Source: Salvator merianae
Lineage: Eukaryota > Chordata > Lepidosauria > Squamata > Teiidae
Length of the DNA: 64,000 bases
Assembly: GCA_003586115.2 (NCBI GenBank)
Contig: QVOM02000034.1
Location: 143,230,693-143,294,692, forward strand
Direction: 5' to 3'
The notes under the pieces were generated by a model. That model made no database searches and was not told where the DNA came from. It saw only the letters and a program-made list of their open reading frames with translations. The translations under genes and the position numbers were made by a program. Positions 48,700 to 60,872 of this stretch are shown here, one piece after another. Position 1 is the stretch's first letter. The number at the start of each line of letters is the position of its first letter.

Positions 48700-49199
48700 A
48701 TAATCTCCACAGCTTTACCGGAAGCTGATCGTCAGCTCCTGGTAAAGACTGTTCACACTCGCCACAGCTGTTATGCCATGTGCAACAGCTGGGCCTGCAC
48801 GATCACTCGATTGAGGCTGTGTGCACCTGTGTGCCACGAATGCTGGTAGCCTGCTGGTAGTGCAGACTATGGCCACACAGTATGGAAGGTGCCTGCACTG
48901 TGTGGTCAATATCACCTTAGAATGGGATAATTCTAAGCTTGGGCGCTTTTGCACATAACACCTTAGAATCTGAGATAGAAAGATGACATGATTCCAATAG
49001 CTTAAAATAAAGCCTCATGAAAGTAAAATTTGGAAATGCAAGATTTGGATTAACCCTAAATATTAAAAAAGGAAAAAGCTTGATGAATTCATAACTGACA
49101 GCAAAGAAGTGGAGGGTGAAAGATGGTTCTTTTAGGCTGCAGAATAAACTAAGGCAGAAAATGTTCTGAAGAATTAAGAAGGTTAGAGAAAAAGGCAAT
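48700..49199 (-). other. Remnant of a second, outer MITE and unassigned sequence
   Basis: 48700-48960 repeats themes of the palindrome ('accttagaatgggataatt' again at 48913-48931; 'ccggaagc' on both sides). This suggests the young palindrome landed in an older relative. 48960-49199 is unassigned. Confidence 0.4.
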
Positions 49200-49650
49200 G
49201 GCAAGCTCAGACAAAATTATAAAGGATGACAACATTTTTCTAGAGAGGAATACCAAATTTATTAAAGCAATGGTTTTTCCTGTGGTAATGTATGGCTATG
49301 AACTCTGGGCTCTGAGAACGCCCAGGACAAAGAAAAGAGCTATGATTTGGAGACTATTACTATGAACTGCAAGAAGAATCAGCTAATTAAGTTTGGAACC
49401 AAATAAAACCTGAATGATCCCTTGAGACAACAGGCCTTAAACAGAAACTCAGTTTTGGGGTACATCTGTGAACAACTGATACTATATTTGGTGAGGTTAA
49501 AGGAAGCACAGGAAGAAGAAAACAATGGCCAAATGGATGGACAGAATTAAAGAGACTTAGTAGAATGTCCTTGCTAGATCTTGCTAGAGACAGGGAAAAA
49601 TGAAAAGCATTTGCCCTCACAGATCAAGACTGAATGGTCCCTAATAACAA
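49200..49650 (+). mobile_element. BovB (RTE) LINE 3' region
   Basis: Plus-strand text 'gtaatgtatggctatgaact', 'ctgggctctgag', 'tttggagactatta', 'cagttttggggtacatct' and 'acaatggccaaatggatgg' is collinear with the BovB C-terminal coding region and 3' end. Substitutions and indels are many, so this is an old, dead copy. It is the third BovB fragment of the window and the only one in plus orientation. Confidence 0.75.
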
Positions 49651-51837
49651 GAACTACAACAAATTTCTACACCTTTCTCTTATATCGATTCTCTCCCTTC
49701 CCCATGTCTGAGATAATATTAAAATACAAACTACAAAGAAATTTTATATGGTTGACCTAACTATCCTGATGGACTTGGACCCCCGCCTGGAGGTGATCAA
49801 AACTGGACTTCTCAGTGATGAATCAGTTTTTTCTATGCATTGCTGGATATTTATTTCTTTTTTAATCAAAACATTTACATAACCAACTTTTTCCCAAATA
49901 GCTCACAGAAGCTAACAGGAAATAATAAAAGCATAACTTAACAATTAAGGAGCACTATTTACTCCCCAACAGTAAAATAGTAGTGGGGGATAAAGGACAA
50001 TAAAATTACTCAGAAATAACATATTTTTATTAAAGAAATTCAGTAAGACATAAAATTACAAGCCAAATTAGAATTATCCAGATATGATCCAACTACGTCA
50101 CGGATTTACCATGGTCAGTTCTGCATTCTCGGTGAATTGTTGTAATTTGTCCAACAGTCCCAGCTCAGCAAAGAAGCCCTTGGCTACAGATGACATTTTA
50201 AGCCAGGAAAAACTTCCTCCCTTTCACAGTGAAAGAATACAGCCATTCCTTGTAGAAGGTTTTCTATTTCCTTGGCTCAGCACTGAACTTATCTGAGCAA
50301 GCTAACGGAGGCCCAGTCTGGAGGCAGCTGGAAACAATCTGCCACCCAGACCGATACGGCTTCCGAAGAATCACAACCCTGAGTTCATGCTGAGGCTGTG
50401 GTTACCGATTCTGCTGGGACAGTTTGTTGAAGACCATGCCTTGGGGCCAGGCATGCAATGGAGGGTCTGGAATCACTCCGCTTTCATATTCTCTGTCGGA
50501 GTCAGTACGTGCACATATGGCCATGGCCTGAGACAAGTGTCTGGAAAGCTGCCATGAGGGACAGCACTTGGACAGGAAACACCTCGACTAAATTAACCCC
50601 CATGTTAATAAGCTGTTAAATCTCCATCTGCAAAACCAGTTTCCAAAAAAATGCAACAACAACAACAACAACAATAATAGGACCAGTCATGTTGAAGTGG
50701 CCTGGTGGTGTATGTGTGTGTGTTTCTGAGTCAGCAATTCTACAGCAAAGCAGCATGAGCAGCAGCCATGCTGTGTAGGACCAAATCTGCAGCAATGGCA
50801 AGCAGTCTGTTTTCTCTACCTCCCAGTAACACTTTCTTTCCCCACCAGAGCTGATATACGTTGTGGGGGAGGAGAGTAATGAAGGGGAATAGGGGTTTCA
50901 GAGGCCAGACAGCTACGGGTCCTGGAAGTAGGCTGTAATCTACTACTGAACTGAACTGTAAGCACCAGCTACCAATTTTGGCTTAGAAGCCCTGCAACCC
51001 CCAGAGGAATCCTAGGCAGGTGAGGGGGCAAAAATGGCGGAAGCCTGGGTGTGGTGAACAGAGCTGTGGGCAGACCTTCCCCTCTTAGGGATATTTTTCT
51101 AAATGCACCGAAATGCTTCTCCCAAAGACTTAGATTTTTAAAAAAATAACAGAAAGGGACCATTAGTGCCTCCCCACAACACTTTGGGGGAGGATCTTGG
51201 ACTGGTGCTTCTATCAAGATGAGGCAGGAAGAACTGCAGGTGAGGTTCATGAAGGCATGACAGATCCCCTTCCTTGATTTTTGCTCAGACAATCTGTTTT
51301 CAGAGTTGGTTTTTGAAGCTTAAGAAGAAGCACTTATTGCTGGATCTAAGCCTGAGATGAGGCCTGGCTCAGTCATACAGACTACGTGCCCTGGATCCAC
51401 GCCCTATTTTGCATCTACATGACTCCAGAGTGTAGAGTCTGCCATCACAGTCCTCCTAGCAGCCTAGAGGAGACTCACAACATGCAGGGCAACCAAGAAA
51501 TTTTGTCTTTGGGAGGAATTATTCCTCTGAGCATCACGAAATGCTCTTTCAACTACAAAGCCAAACTGAAGAAAGACTTTATTAAAAATAGATTTAAGAA
51601 AAACACAAGGGAAAGAGGAATTGTATCTTAGGAAAATAAAGCATGGAGTGTGCTAATTAATGTGCTAGCTACATCAAGCCAGACTCATTCCATGTGGGCA
51701 GTGGTGAAAAAGATGCCCAGTGAAGAAAATGTGCATGTTTTCCTATAGTTGTGCTAAGGGCTCTGTTAAACTGTGCACTGGTTGTGAGTCTTGGGATAGC
51801 AGTCTGTGGTGAGTGATGGTCAAAGGCAGCATCCCAC
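49651..51837 (-). other. NXPH2 intron, unassigned
   Basis: 49850-50060 is A/T-rich and could be an old LINE tail. 50080-50560 is GC-richer, and its minus strand gives several short protein-like stretches in different frames, but none is recognised. A (CAA)n run lies at 50654-50675 and a short (GT)n at about 50709-50722. Confidence 0.4.
50654..50675. repeat. (CAA)n microsatellite
   Basis: Seven tandem trinucleotide units. Confidence 0.95.
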
Positions 51838-51851
51838 AGGCTTTCCCTTTT
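51838..51851. repeat. Target site duplication, U1 retrocopy (3' side)
   Basis: The 14-mer aggctttccctttt occurs here, next to the poly(A) end of the U1 copy, and again at 52028-52041 next to its 5' end. The four terminal T bases here may be shared with the tail. Confidence 0.9.
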
Positions 51852-51863
51852 TTTTTTTTTTTT

Positions 51864-52027
51864 AAGGGGAAAGCGCGAACGCAGTCCCCCACTACCACAA
51901 ATTATGCAGTCGAGTTTCCCGCATTTGGGGAAATCGCAGGGGTCAGCACACCCGGAGTGCAATGGATGAGCCTCACCTTGGGAAAACCACCTTCATGATC
52001 ATGGTGTCTCCCCTATCAGGTAAGTAT
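51864..52027 (-). pseudogene. RNU1: U1 snRNA retropseudogene, full length
   Basis: The minus strand carries a full 164-nt U1 spliceosomal RNA. The 5' end ATACTTACCTG (52027-52017) keeps the 5'-splice-site pairing sequence. 'ccattgcactccgg' of stem-loop II, 'ctgcgatttccccaaatg', the Sm-site region 'gcataatttgtggtagtg' and the 3' stem 'actgcgttcgcgctttcccc' are all present. I count roughly ten differences from the vertebrate U1 consensus. The 3' end runs into an A tract (T run 51852-51863 on the plus strand), and 14-bp duplications flank the insert. A genuine U1 gene has neither, and it needs upstream PSE/DSE promoter elements. This is therefore an L1-style retrotransposed copy. Confidence 0.95.
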
Positions 52028-52041
52028 AGGCTTTCCCTTTT
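52028..52041. repeat. Target site duplication, U1 retrocopy (5' side)
   Basis: 14-mer aggctttccctttt, identical to 51838-51851. Confidence 0.9.
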
Positions 52042-52869
52042 AGACATGCCCACAGGTAGAGTTCTAGCTATAATCCTGCTCCTTCTTCCATATAACTGTT
52101 AAAGAGTGAAGGCCTGTCCTGCAATCTCTTTCCTTAAGTCATACTGCAACTCCCAATTTGGAGGCTTCTTCCTGCCCACCTGAAATGCCCTTGAAAAACC
52201 TACACCAAGTCAGACCAGATGAAGAAGAGGGACTTTGTGGCATATGGAAGGGAGGCTGCTTAGTGAGGCCAACAAGAGCATAACAAGGAGTATCGATAGC
52301 ACAAGTGGGAACAGTATGGTAGTTACAAAGTGCTGTGCGGATTGAGTCACCATGTGGATAAGAACAAGCCCTGCCCAGAAGTTTTTGTTTGCTTGCTTGT
52401 TTTGGTGCTGCCAAAATAGCAGATGCAGCTACTGGAAGAGCAATTGCTACCTCTAATCACCAAGAAAATTGAGAGCAGAATGCAAAGGAAAATGCTGGCT
52501 AAAATTCCTGGCTGGATAACAAGAATGTGCCTCTGTACTTCTTTGCATTAGCATGGGAACATGGACTGAGATGCCTATGGCAAAGAGGATCTGGTGCCAC
52601 TTCGATTTCAGTATAGCTACCCAAAACGCTTTTTCTAAAGAGGCTTTTCTAGACTAGTTTAAACAAGCTTGAGAACAAACTATCTAAACAGTGCTTGGGA
52701 ACTGGATGGAGGCTTGTCCCATTGTATGTCATGTGAACTGTCCAAATTGAACAAACTGTAGATCGTTCCTCAAAATAGCTAAGAGCACCTGGAAGCTTAT
52801 AGCACTAGAGAAACGCATGGATATTTTACTTGCAGATCATGGCCTCTAGAGAAGTATGTATTAGGGCAT
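52042..52869 (-). other. NXPH2 intron, unassigned
   Basis: No exon or named repeat recognised. Confidence 0.4.
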
Positions 52870-54605
52870 GGTCCAACACGGCATTTAATCAGTTTGCAGT
52901 CCATCTTCAATTCTCACTGGCCCAATATAATTTTGCCTTACCGTAGTTTTTCAGGGCTAAATTGCTGGAATCAGGACTACTTTACATTCAGATTAACGGA
53001 GTTCTCAAGTCGTTTCCAATCGTTAGCCCGTTTTACTTTGCAATGTGAGAATGTGCAAGTAAACTACTTGGGAGGGGGGTGTAATTTTGGGGGTGTGCAG
53101 GGGGAGGGATACCATTTCCTCCCATCCAATAACAGACTTTGTTGTGGGCGTTGTACTCAGGAGGGTGACAACGTTACAATCAGGGTGGGAAGAGAGAACA
53201 GCACCTGGTATATATTGCCTGGTTTCCACGATGTTGCCCTCTTTCACACCTTCAAACTGCTTGATTTCTTTCACTGGCTGGGTAGAGTCCACTCCTAAAA
53301 TGCATTCCTCCTCCTTTTTCTCCCATCTCTGCAAGAAGGATGCTATGTTTCCTCCATGTTCCTCTGGCAATGCACAAGGGAAACAATGTTTCCTTTCATT
53401 AAAAGGGACATTTAAGAACATTCCTTTTAAACCAGAATTTTATTTACTTGGTATTATAGAGAGCAATTTTGATAATGTTAATGTTTTAATCCAAAACATA
53501 GTGACTGCAGCTAGAACTGTCTATGCACAAAAATGGAAAGGAGATAAAATGGAGTAGATGACTGATTGATTTAAAATGATGGATCTCACAGAGATGGACA
53601 AATTGAGAATTAACTTACTGAGAATCAAGACTGTGGATAAGTTTGTTAAAAACTGGAAACCCTTTATTGAGTTTCTACAAAAATTAAAAAGAATAAAGAT
53701 GAAAGAAGACAGTTTAAAAGAAAAAGGGAAACCAGAAGGGACAAGAAACAAGAAATCTAGAAGAAACTTTTGAAGAAGGGGGAAGTCAAAATGTAATGCG
53801 CAAAGGTTATCTATATGAACACACCAATTTGGGAATAATATATATGTTTTATGTATTTCAAAATAAAATAAACTTTAAAAAAGAGGACCTTTATGTAAAA
53901 CTAGGATTGCAGCTGGGGGGGGATGCATGCTGGTTGGTGTATGCCTTAGTTGCACCTTTTTGGAAGTGCAGTCCTCTTACTCCAACAAATAAACCATGTC
54001 ACTATCAATTTTGCCACTGGCACCACACACCTACATAGTGGGACACATGCCACTGTGGATGTCTCGGGGAAAGTTGGAGTGGAGTCCATTTGCTGACCAC
54101 TAATTTCACTATCATGATAATGCCCCTCCTACACATCCCCTTTTCACGGACCACTCTCCACTTTTATGCTACTCTGAAATTGCACAATTCTAGAAAAGTG
54201 TGATTACAAAGGAGCACAAATTGAGAACTGCCCTTTAAGAAGCTTTATTATATGGTAGATGTGAAATTGAAGTTGTGCTTGGGTGGATACAGGTTGGAGG
54301 GGAGAATGAGAAAACAGTGAATGACCAGTAAGACTGCCATGGGAATCCATACTCTGATGCAGCAGCAAGAAAATACAGAGCGCGGAGTTTTATTTTCCCA
54401 CCCGTGAAGTCAAGATTTGAATGCTGGGATTGCATCCAACCACTGACTGCACAGGGAGGGAAATTTCCCCATGCCAAGGACTGGAAAAATGAAGTGTGAA
54501 GGCAAGCAAGTTTGAACGGAGTCTGTGTTATAATGCAAACGTGGGTACAACCAAAGTATGTATTCAATCCTTGTTCCCCTTAAATACAGATTAAATTTAA
54601 ATTTA
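52870..54605. mobile_element. Unclassified TIR element, copy 2 (enlarged by L1)
   Basis: This is collinear with copy 1. The start 'caacacggcatttaatcagt', the middle ('gggggagggataccatttcc', 'ccaataacagactttg') and the distal part ('acagagcgcggagttttatt', 'ctgggattgcatccaaccac') match 40967-42030 in order. The end near 54590 reads 'aaatacagattaaatttaaa', an AT-decayed form of the inverted end. It is about 600 bp longer than copy 1, largely because an L1 tail sits inside. It is more CpG-decayed than copy 1. Confidence 0.65.
53435..53884 (+). mobile_element. L1 LINE 3' end, 5'-truncated
   Basis: The plus strand encodes the C-terminus of a squamate L1 ORF2: 'YLLGIIESNFDNVNVLIQNI' then 'VTAARTVYAQKWKGDKM'. 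After a frame change come 'MMDLTEMDKLRINLLRIK' and 'KFVKNWKPFIEFLQ'. A 3' UTR follows, ending 'aaaataaaataaactttaaa'. At least one stop splits the frame. It lies inside the TIR element copy 2 and is younger than it. L1 of this kind can mobilise U1 and mRNA copies such as those found here. Confidence 0.85.
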
Positions 54606-56074
54606 CAGAGCAAAATCCTTTGTGGCCGAGTATCATATATCTACTATAGTTTCTACAAACCTTAAGATTTATTACTCTGCAGAACAGCCCTGTTTGGCTC
54701 AAGATCCAGTTCTGTTCCACATTCTTCTCATTCAGTTTTTGGAAATAAAATCTGGCAGTAGCCTTCTCCCCTATTTCAAGTAGATGAAATGTGTAGGCAT
54801 ATTAACCCACCCAAAATACAAGCACACCCCAGTTAAATAATATGCAATTTACATAATTTTGGGTTTACACAAAGTCTTTCATACCATTTAAGTTAATGGA
54901 GATAATTTTTGTTTAAATATTTTACACATTGCAGTTATGGAGTATTATGTTTCAAGTTATGTAAATTTCTAGCTGCATAAACGTTTCCAGAAAAGAACCC
55001 TTATAGTGTATGTAATGAAAGCCAGAAAGCCCCAGCTCCTACTGAAAGTTTTCCGGCAAGAGACTAATCCATGGAAAGCATATGCCTATGTAACATTCAG
55101 CAAAAACAGGAATGGGGTACTTACTTTTTATTCAGCAGTAAATGCTGTCAGTAATCACTGGTAACCCAAGCATAAGAATTATTGCTCTGGCCATTTTATT
55201 GCAGTAGCCATGGATAAATCTTGTCACAAGGTTTTCTTCCTGATGGCCCAAAACTTCCTAAAATAAATGTGTGTTGTTTTTTGTTGTTTCCTACTTTGGT
55301 ACTTATTTTTTCTTGGTCTGTATTCTTTTTGTAACAAAAACTTGGGAATGAGGGTTTAGAACTATTTAATTAAAGCGAAAGGTATACCTCACAGCTTTGT
55401 TAGGCAAGCTGAATGAATTCCAGAACCTCTATTATTGCAACACATAAGAGATAATTAACAAAGAAAAATATTACAGTTATCTGTGCCCACTGAGAGCATA
55501 ACTAATGAACCTCCAACAGCTGCTGCTCAGAAATCAGCCACACTATCACTATCAATTTCAAGACAAAGCACAGCTGACAGATGTTTAAAGTGATAAATCA
55601 GTCTACACAAGGATTAAAATAACAAGCCCCCAAAGACCTTTAAAAGACAAAGGTGTTGCAACCGACTATTGCTGGCTTCCCTGGATTTTGTCAGTAGGCA
55701 GACCACTCCGCTGAAATTGGTTTGCAAAACCCAAGTGGCAGGGGAAGGGATGTTAACCATCTGTGTAATTCAGTCAAACTTGAGACTACATGGATTCAAG
55801 TCTGACTAGACTACATTTTTAAAAAATGCAAAACAAATCCCTCCAGTATGCTGTTTTCTTGTCCCTTTTTAAACAGAAACACAGAAAATATCAACTGAAC
55901 TACATACTTCTTGTATTGTAAGACCTCTTAACTTCACACAAATCCAGTTTTTAGCAGTTGCATGCTAAAAGGAAGATGACACTAATATTTAAATAGCCTT
56001 TTGCTTTGTAAAAAAACAAACAAAACAAACCTCTTGTTTCATTATATTTAATGGATGCCTATCTACACAAAGGC
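54606..56074 (-). other. NXPH2 intron, repeat-poor block
   Basis: No exon or named repeat. 55380-55780 has the look of a conserved non-coding element, with TAATTA, CAGCTG and ACAAAG motifs close together and no repeat hallmark. 'aaacaaacaaaacaaac' at about 56012 is low complexity. Confidence 0.4.
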
Positions 56075-56109
<35 letters not shown>

Positions 56110-56127
56110 TATGCATGTGTGTGTGTA
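56075..56127. repeat. (AT)n(AC)n(GT)n compound microsatellite
   Basis: An (AT)n run to 56100, (AC)n to about 56109, then 'atgc' and (TG)n to 56127. The whole forms an imperfect palindrome. Confidence 0.95.
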
Positions 56128-59100
56128 TGAGAGATACTTTTGAGTTATGTGCAAGATGGAAGAAATACATTCATATATATTTGTATATGTAAATGGAACT
56201 GAAGAAAAGCATCAAGTACAGGATGGGGTGAAACACAAAATGAGTTTTTTCTTTAAAAATACCCTGTCCCATCCCTAAAATTACTCTTCATCAAACTGCA
56301 AGTTATATTTAAATTCTGTGGCTGGGACTGTGCTTATAACTATTCTTGTACAAAAAGCCCTGATTTAGATCAGGGTCATGACAGTGGTACCTGAGGCTCA
56401 ATGTTCATAAAGAGGCAATGGGAAACCATTTCTATACGCTGTCAAAAAAAGGAGATAGAACTGGCGCTATGAATTGTTGGGCATCTTTAGCACTCAACTT
56501 CCTAACACATTGTATTCTCCCCTTCTTAAAAACTTAGGCTTCAGCCAAAGGAAGCCATGGTTAGGGCAAGATGGAGCTGCATTGGGACGGCAACTAGTAG
56601 ATTCGGAGGCTGCTGGCAGTGTCTGATTATCACCTCCAGCTGCGGTAGCTGACCTTACAGTGCATGTGGTATGGCATGCTGTGAATGGTGGAATACACAG
56701 GAGATCAGGAGTGATTCTGTTGGGATTGTCTGCACATTCAACACCCCAAAGTATAGAGGCTTGCCGTGGTGGCATCCACACAGCACCATCTACCACTAGC
56801 CTTGAGCATGGGACGGGGCTTAGCTCTTCACAGTGTTACTATTACTTTCACTTTCCTGAACAACAAAAAGCCTGGCAAGTGTGCCTGGCAAGGCGGCCAA
56901 GCATTAGATCAAGACATTAGGATTGTGCTGTAAGATTGTCTCTCCAAACGGCAAGAAGAATTGCCAACTTCTTTCAAAAAATGCCAGTATTTCCCATTGT
57001 GGCTTTTTAGGAATCTATCAGATTGGCTCAGCAAGAAGATGGGTCTCTGTAACATTTCAAAGATTCATGAAACCATTTCTGGTCCAAAACGTGGACAAGC
57101 AATCTGTTGCTGTGCGAGAAGAGGTTGCGCAAGCTCAGTCTGTGCCAGCACAGGAAGGAAAATGCTGGTTTTTTTAAAGAAGATGTGGGAAATCCAATTC
57201 ATCAAAGGACTGGGTTGGCAGTGCAGCAACACAGCATCAGGGCTGTCTTCTGGGCCAGGCTTCTGTTCAGCTCAGGCACACTGTCGATCACTTTTGAAGA
57301 GGCAATGGATACCTCTTGCATGTGCAACCTGGAGAAACTCTGGCAACATCTGCATGATCCATGAGGGTGGCAGCAGACATGGAACCACATACCAATGGGT
57401 GCCGTGGGAGGGCATGAGTGGTGGCTGCAGAGCCCCTGGGCTGGCCTGCTCCACAAAATGGAAAACATACTTGGGGAGTGCTCTAGCAGGAGATAGGATA
57501 AAGTGGTCTCCATTCCTGCTGCTGCTGTGCAGACAGACAGCAGCAGCAAAATGACCCAGGCTGTATTCTGGAGCTCAGTAGCATTCCCCCTGGCTCTAGA
57601 AAATGCCTCACTTCTGGGGTTGTTCCAGGGATTTGGTGAAATTTGCCCTACAATGTCAAGGCTGGGGGACGCAGGTTGGCCATCATTCAGATGGTCTCCA
57701 GTGTGTTTCCTGAACACCACCACATTCATTGCTCAGGACACTTTTGCTGGCCAGGCCCCATTCTCTGCAACAAACTCCTACAGCATGTGTGCAAAGATTA
57801 TTATTGCATAGTAAGTGGCAAATGATCTAAAGTTGCTCAATGTTCATACAGCATATGGCAGATGATACTACTGCTCCAAAGAGCAGATTTTTCTAGCATA
57901 TATTATGAAGTACTGTACTTCCAGCAGTCTTTACGGACCCTGTTTTGTAGCTCTAAAGCAATGCATATAAAGTAAAGTTGCAGAGTGGGACCTCTTGTTA
58001 ACTATACACTGTTTTTATAGTCTCTCAATAGTCTTTCAAACCACTTCTTCGAATTGTCTATTGGCATGTGGAGGAAACTCTTTACTGCTTTGCGCTTTCA
58101 GTCCATGCCTATAGAATCTTGAAATGGGGGACTTTTATTTATTCATTACATTTGGATTCGACCTTCTCTCCAAGGAGTGTAAGGAGGTAAACTGCACATG
58201 ATTATTTTGTGAGTGTGATTAAACTGCATCACAATTATTGGCCTAAGCTCATCCATTTCGTTTAGTGGGAGTTTAGAGGACTTTAATGTTACTGAATGAA
58301 TCTAAATTTTAACCATTACATTAAACTAGTTTTGCATGCTGGAATACTGTATCTCTAATTTTCCACTTATACATCTGTGGCAAGGGAGAGCTGGTAGAGC
58401 TTATATACCTTATACAGTACTGTATTGTTCCCCCATGTAATTAACTTGGAAAAAGTTTTCTGAAAGATTTCTGACAATAGACAGAAAAACTGTTACTCGT
58501 ATGTCGACTGGAAAAATTCTATTAAAAAAGAAACTATAGTGCTGTGGAAAAGGTGTAGTCTGCATCATTTTATATCTGTTCCCATTGAGCAGTGTCTGCC
58601 ACTGTGGTGCCCATTTCCCAGTACGCAACCACTTTCTGTTTTTGTTGTTCTCCACTCAAGATGTGCTTAGCTGGGTTCACTGCAAGCTGGTCTGGCCCTC
58701 CTGCCTTGTTTCTGAACCTTGCTGGGCTTTCAGTTAAAACCTGACAGTTCAACAATGCCTAGTAAAAGGCTGTGGTGGCCGTTTATGGACACTTTGTGTT
58801 ATGTTTGCAACTGCTGAAGATTTCTATGGCCTCTATAAAGGGTCGTCGCAGCAGAATGGCTGCAGAAGTGCCAACTGGCATTTTTGCAACTGTAATGGTA
58901 CTTTATAGCAGCTTTGTGGCACTACTGCTGCTGCAGCAGCCTTTAATGGCAGCTGCAAAAGGCACCCTGCACACCCTATATAGACATATCATGCCCAAGC
59001 CATCTGACCACCTCAGCAAGGTGCCCAAAACTAACTGGGTGATGTCAGAGCTCAGCTTGATGTGAGCCAAGTCCCCAATCTGGGCTTGTGCATATCACTA

Positions 59101-60159
59101 CTCTGCACCATTTGGTGCCATCAGCTGCTTGGCTGCCCAATCCTCACTCTTGATCATTTATAAATATGTTAAAATACAGTGGTCTTTTCTCTACTGCCCA
59201 ACGGAATGCCTCACAAAAGCGAAATAGCCTTTGTCTGTCTTCCTTTCTTAACTGACAGTGAAGTAAGCCTTTTCCTCATTTAGCCATCTTTGGGACTGAC
59301 TGTTAGGCAAGGCTCAGCTTGCCATCTCTGTGTCCTATCCTCTTGTTTGCTTCCACCTATTGCTCTTTGTTCCAACCCTGTTGTCTATTCCGTGTTATTA
59401 CTTTCTACTGTTGAATTCTAGTAGAAGTATTCATAAGTCTGTTGATAAGTCTAACCCCCCAAAAAATTAACAAATGCAATGGTCCTAATACAGAACGTTG
59501 GAGGACTCTATTTGCATAGCTCACCATTTTGAGAAGTGTCCATTTACTCCAGGAAGCTTCTATTTGGATTTGTCCTCTCCTGTCCCAACCTACAAGCTGC
59601 CATTGCTAAGCTGAATAATGCTTACTCCCAGGAAAATGAGGTTAGGACTGCAACCTGCGTCTCTCTCCTCAGAAACCTTCTCACAACAGCTGTAATATTT
59701 GCATAGGAATGCAACTATCACCTCATCACAAACACAGTTTCTTTCTAGACTTGTTATCCAGTCTAAGACAGGGCCTCAGGCAATACCTGGCAATACTGAC
59801 ATTTACGGAACCAAAGGATGTTATTTTTTCCCAATTTAGTCAATAAATTTTTTGTACCTTCAGACTTGTGCTGTAGGTTTTCTTTTTTTGTTGTTGTTGC
59901 TATTTCTGCCCTTAAGACAAAATATAACTTATGAATACCAGGGTTATGCTGTAATTAGAATAAGGACAAGATAATGTTAGGCTTATAGTCAGTGAACAGA
60001 ATTACAGCCTGCAAAGCTCCTAAACAGATAATTTGGAATGTATAAAAATGTGTTTGCAAGTGTTTGTTTGGTGGAATGGACTCAAAAAGACTGGACAAAT
60101 TACTGCAGGATAGGGCTATGATTGTCTATAAGGCAGGAACTGCGAATGCTCAAAGGGTG
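56128..60159 (-). other. NXPH2 intron, mostly unassigned
   Basis: No exon recognised. 56560-57830 is GC-richer, with opposed open frames of 197 and 175 codons that resemble no known protein, and is probably an unclassified repeat. At about 58138-58200, 'tttatttattcattacattt' and 'ctctccaaggagtgtaagga' are an inverted LINE tail. 58750-59090 is GC-rich with Ala/Leu-rich low-complexity frames. Confidence 0.4.
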
Positions 60160-60275
60160 CGGGTATTTACTTATTTTATTCATTTAAGAATTTATATTCT
60201 GCCCTTTGCCAAAAGGTCCCAAGGTGGGTCACAATAATAAAAAGATAAAATATATAAAACATTCTTAAAACGTGT
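60160..60275 (-). mobile_element. L2/CR1-type LINE 3' end scrap
   Basis: The plus-strand text 'tttatattctgccctttgcc' and 'ggtcccaaggtgggtcacaa' is the inverted terminal sequence of the LINE clade seen at 61756-63900. Only about 115 bp remain. Confidence 0.7.
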
Positions 60276-60758
60276 TTAAATGGGGAACGCACATCCTCAC
60301 ACTGCATCAAGCATCTATGCCACCAGAAATGCTGTCAGTAGGACTTTAATGGCAGAAAGCACCCTGACAGCATGTTCTCCTGCTCTTCTTACTTGAAGGG
60401 CATCCTTTAGGCTTCTGTGACCATTTCCTGTGTTTCCAAAAACAGTCCTGGAAAGTCAGGGAATTAAAGTTCCCTGGCCTTGATGTTTTCACTGCTGTAG
60501 GGGGGTGAGGAGTATGTGAACTGCACATCTCCTATAGCAGGGACCGCAATAGCGTGGATTCTGTTTTAGTCTTATAGTGATTCATCTACTTCTAGAACTG
60601 AAGGTAATAGATCTCTAAATACCAGCTACTAGAGAACTGTAAAGAGAGCACTGTTGTGCTTGAATTCCATCTTGGGCTTACTCTGTACACCTGCTTGTTC
60701 ACTTTGAGAACAGACTCCAGTAATCTGCAACAAGCATAAGAAGTTTCACTTATTAAAA

Positions 60759-60788
60759 TATGTATGTATGTATGTATGTATGTATGCA
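60759..60788. repeat. (TATG)n microsatellite
   Basis: About seven tandem tetranucleotide units. Confidence 0.95.
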
Positions 60789-60844
60789 TATTTCATACCT
60801 GATACTAAATGGTCTTGGAGCAGTTACTCAATAATAATAATCAC

Positions 60845-60872
60845 GATGATGATGATGATGATGATGATGATG
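60845..60872. repeat. (GAT)n microsatellite
   Basis: Nine tandem trinucleotide units, preceded by a short (ATA) run. Confidence 0.95.

Noticed and set aside
51864..52027. Possibility that the U1 sequence is a real snRNA gene
   Set aside because: The A tract directly at its 3' end and the 14-bp flanking duplications show retrotransposition, and several substitutions depart from the conserved U1 sequence.
56961..57729. Opposed open frames of 197 (plus) and 175 (minus) codons
   Set aside because: I tried Harbinger-type and other transposases and found no catalytic motifs. Both strands are open because the region is GC-rich. It is probably an unclassified repeat.
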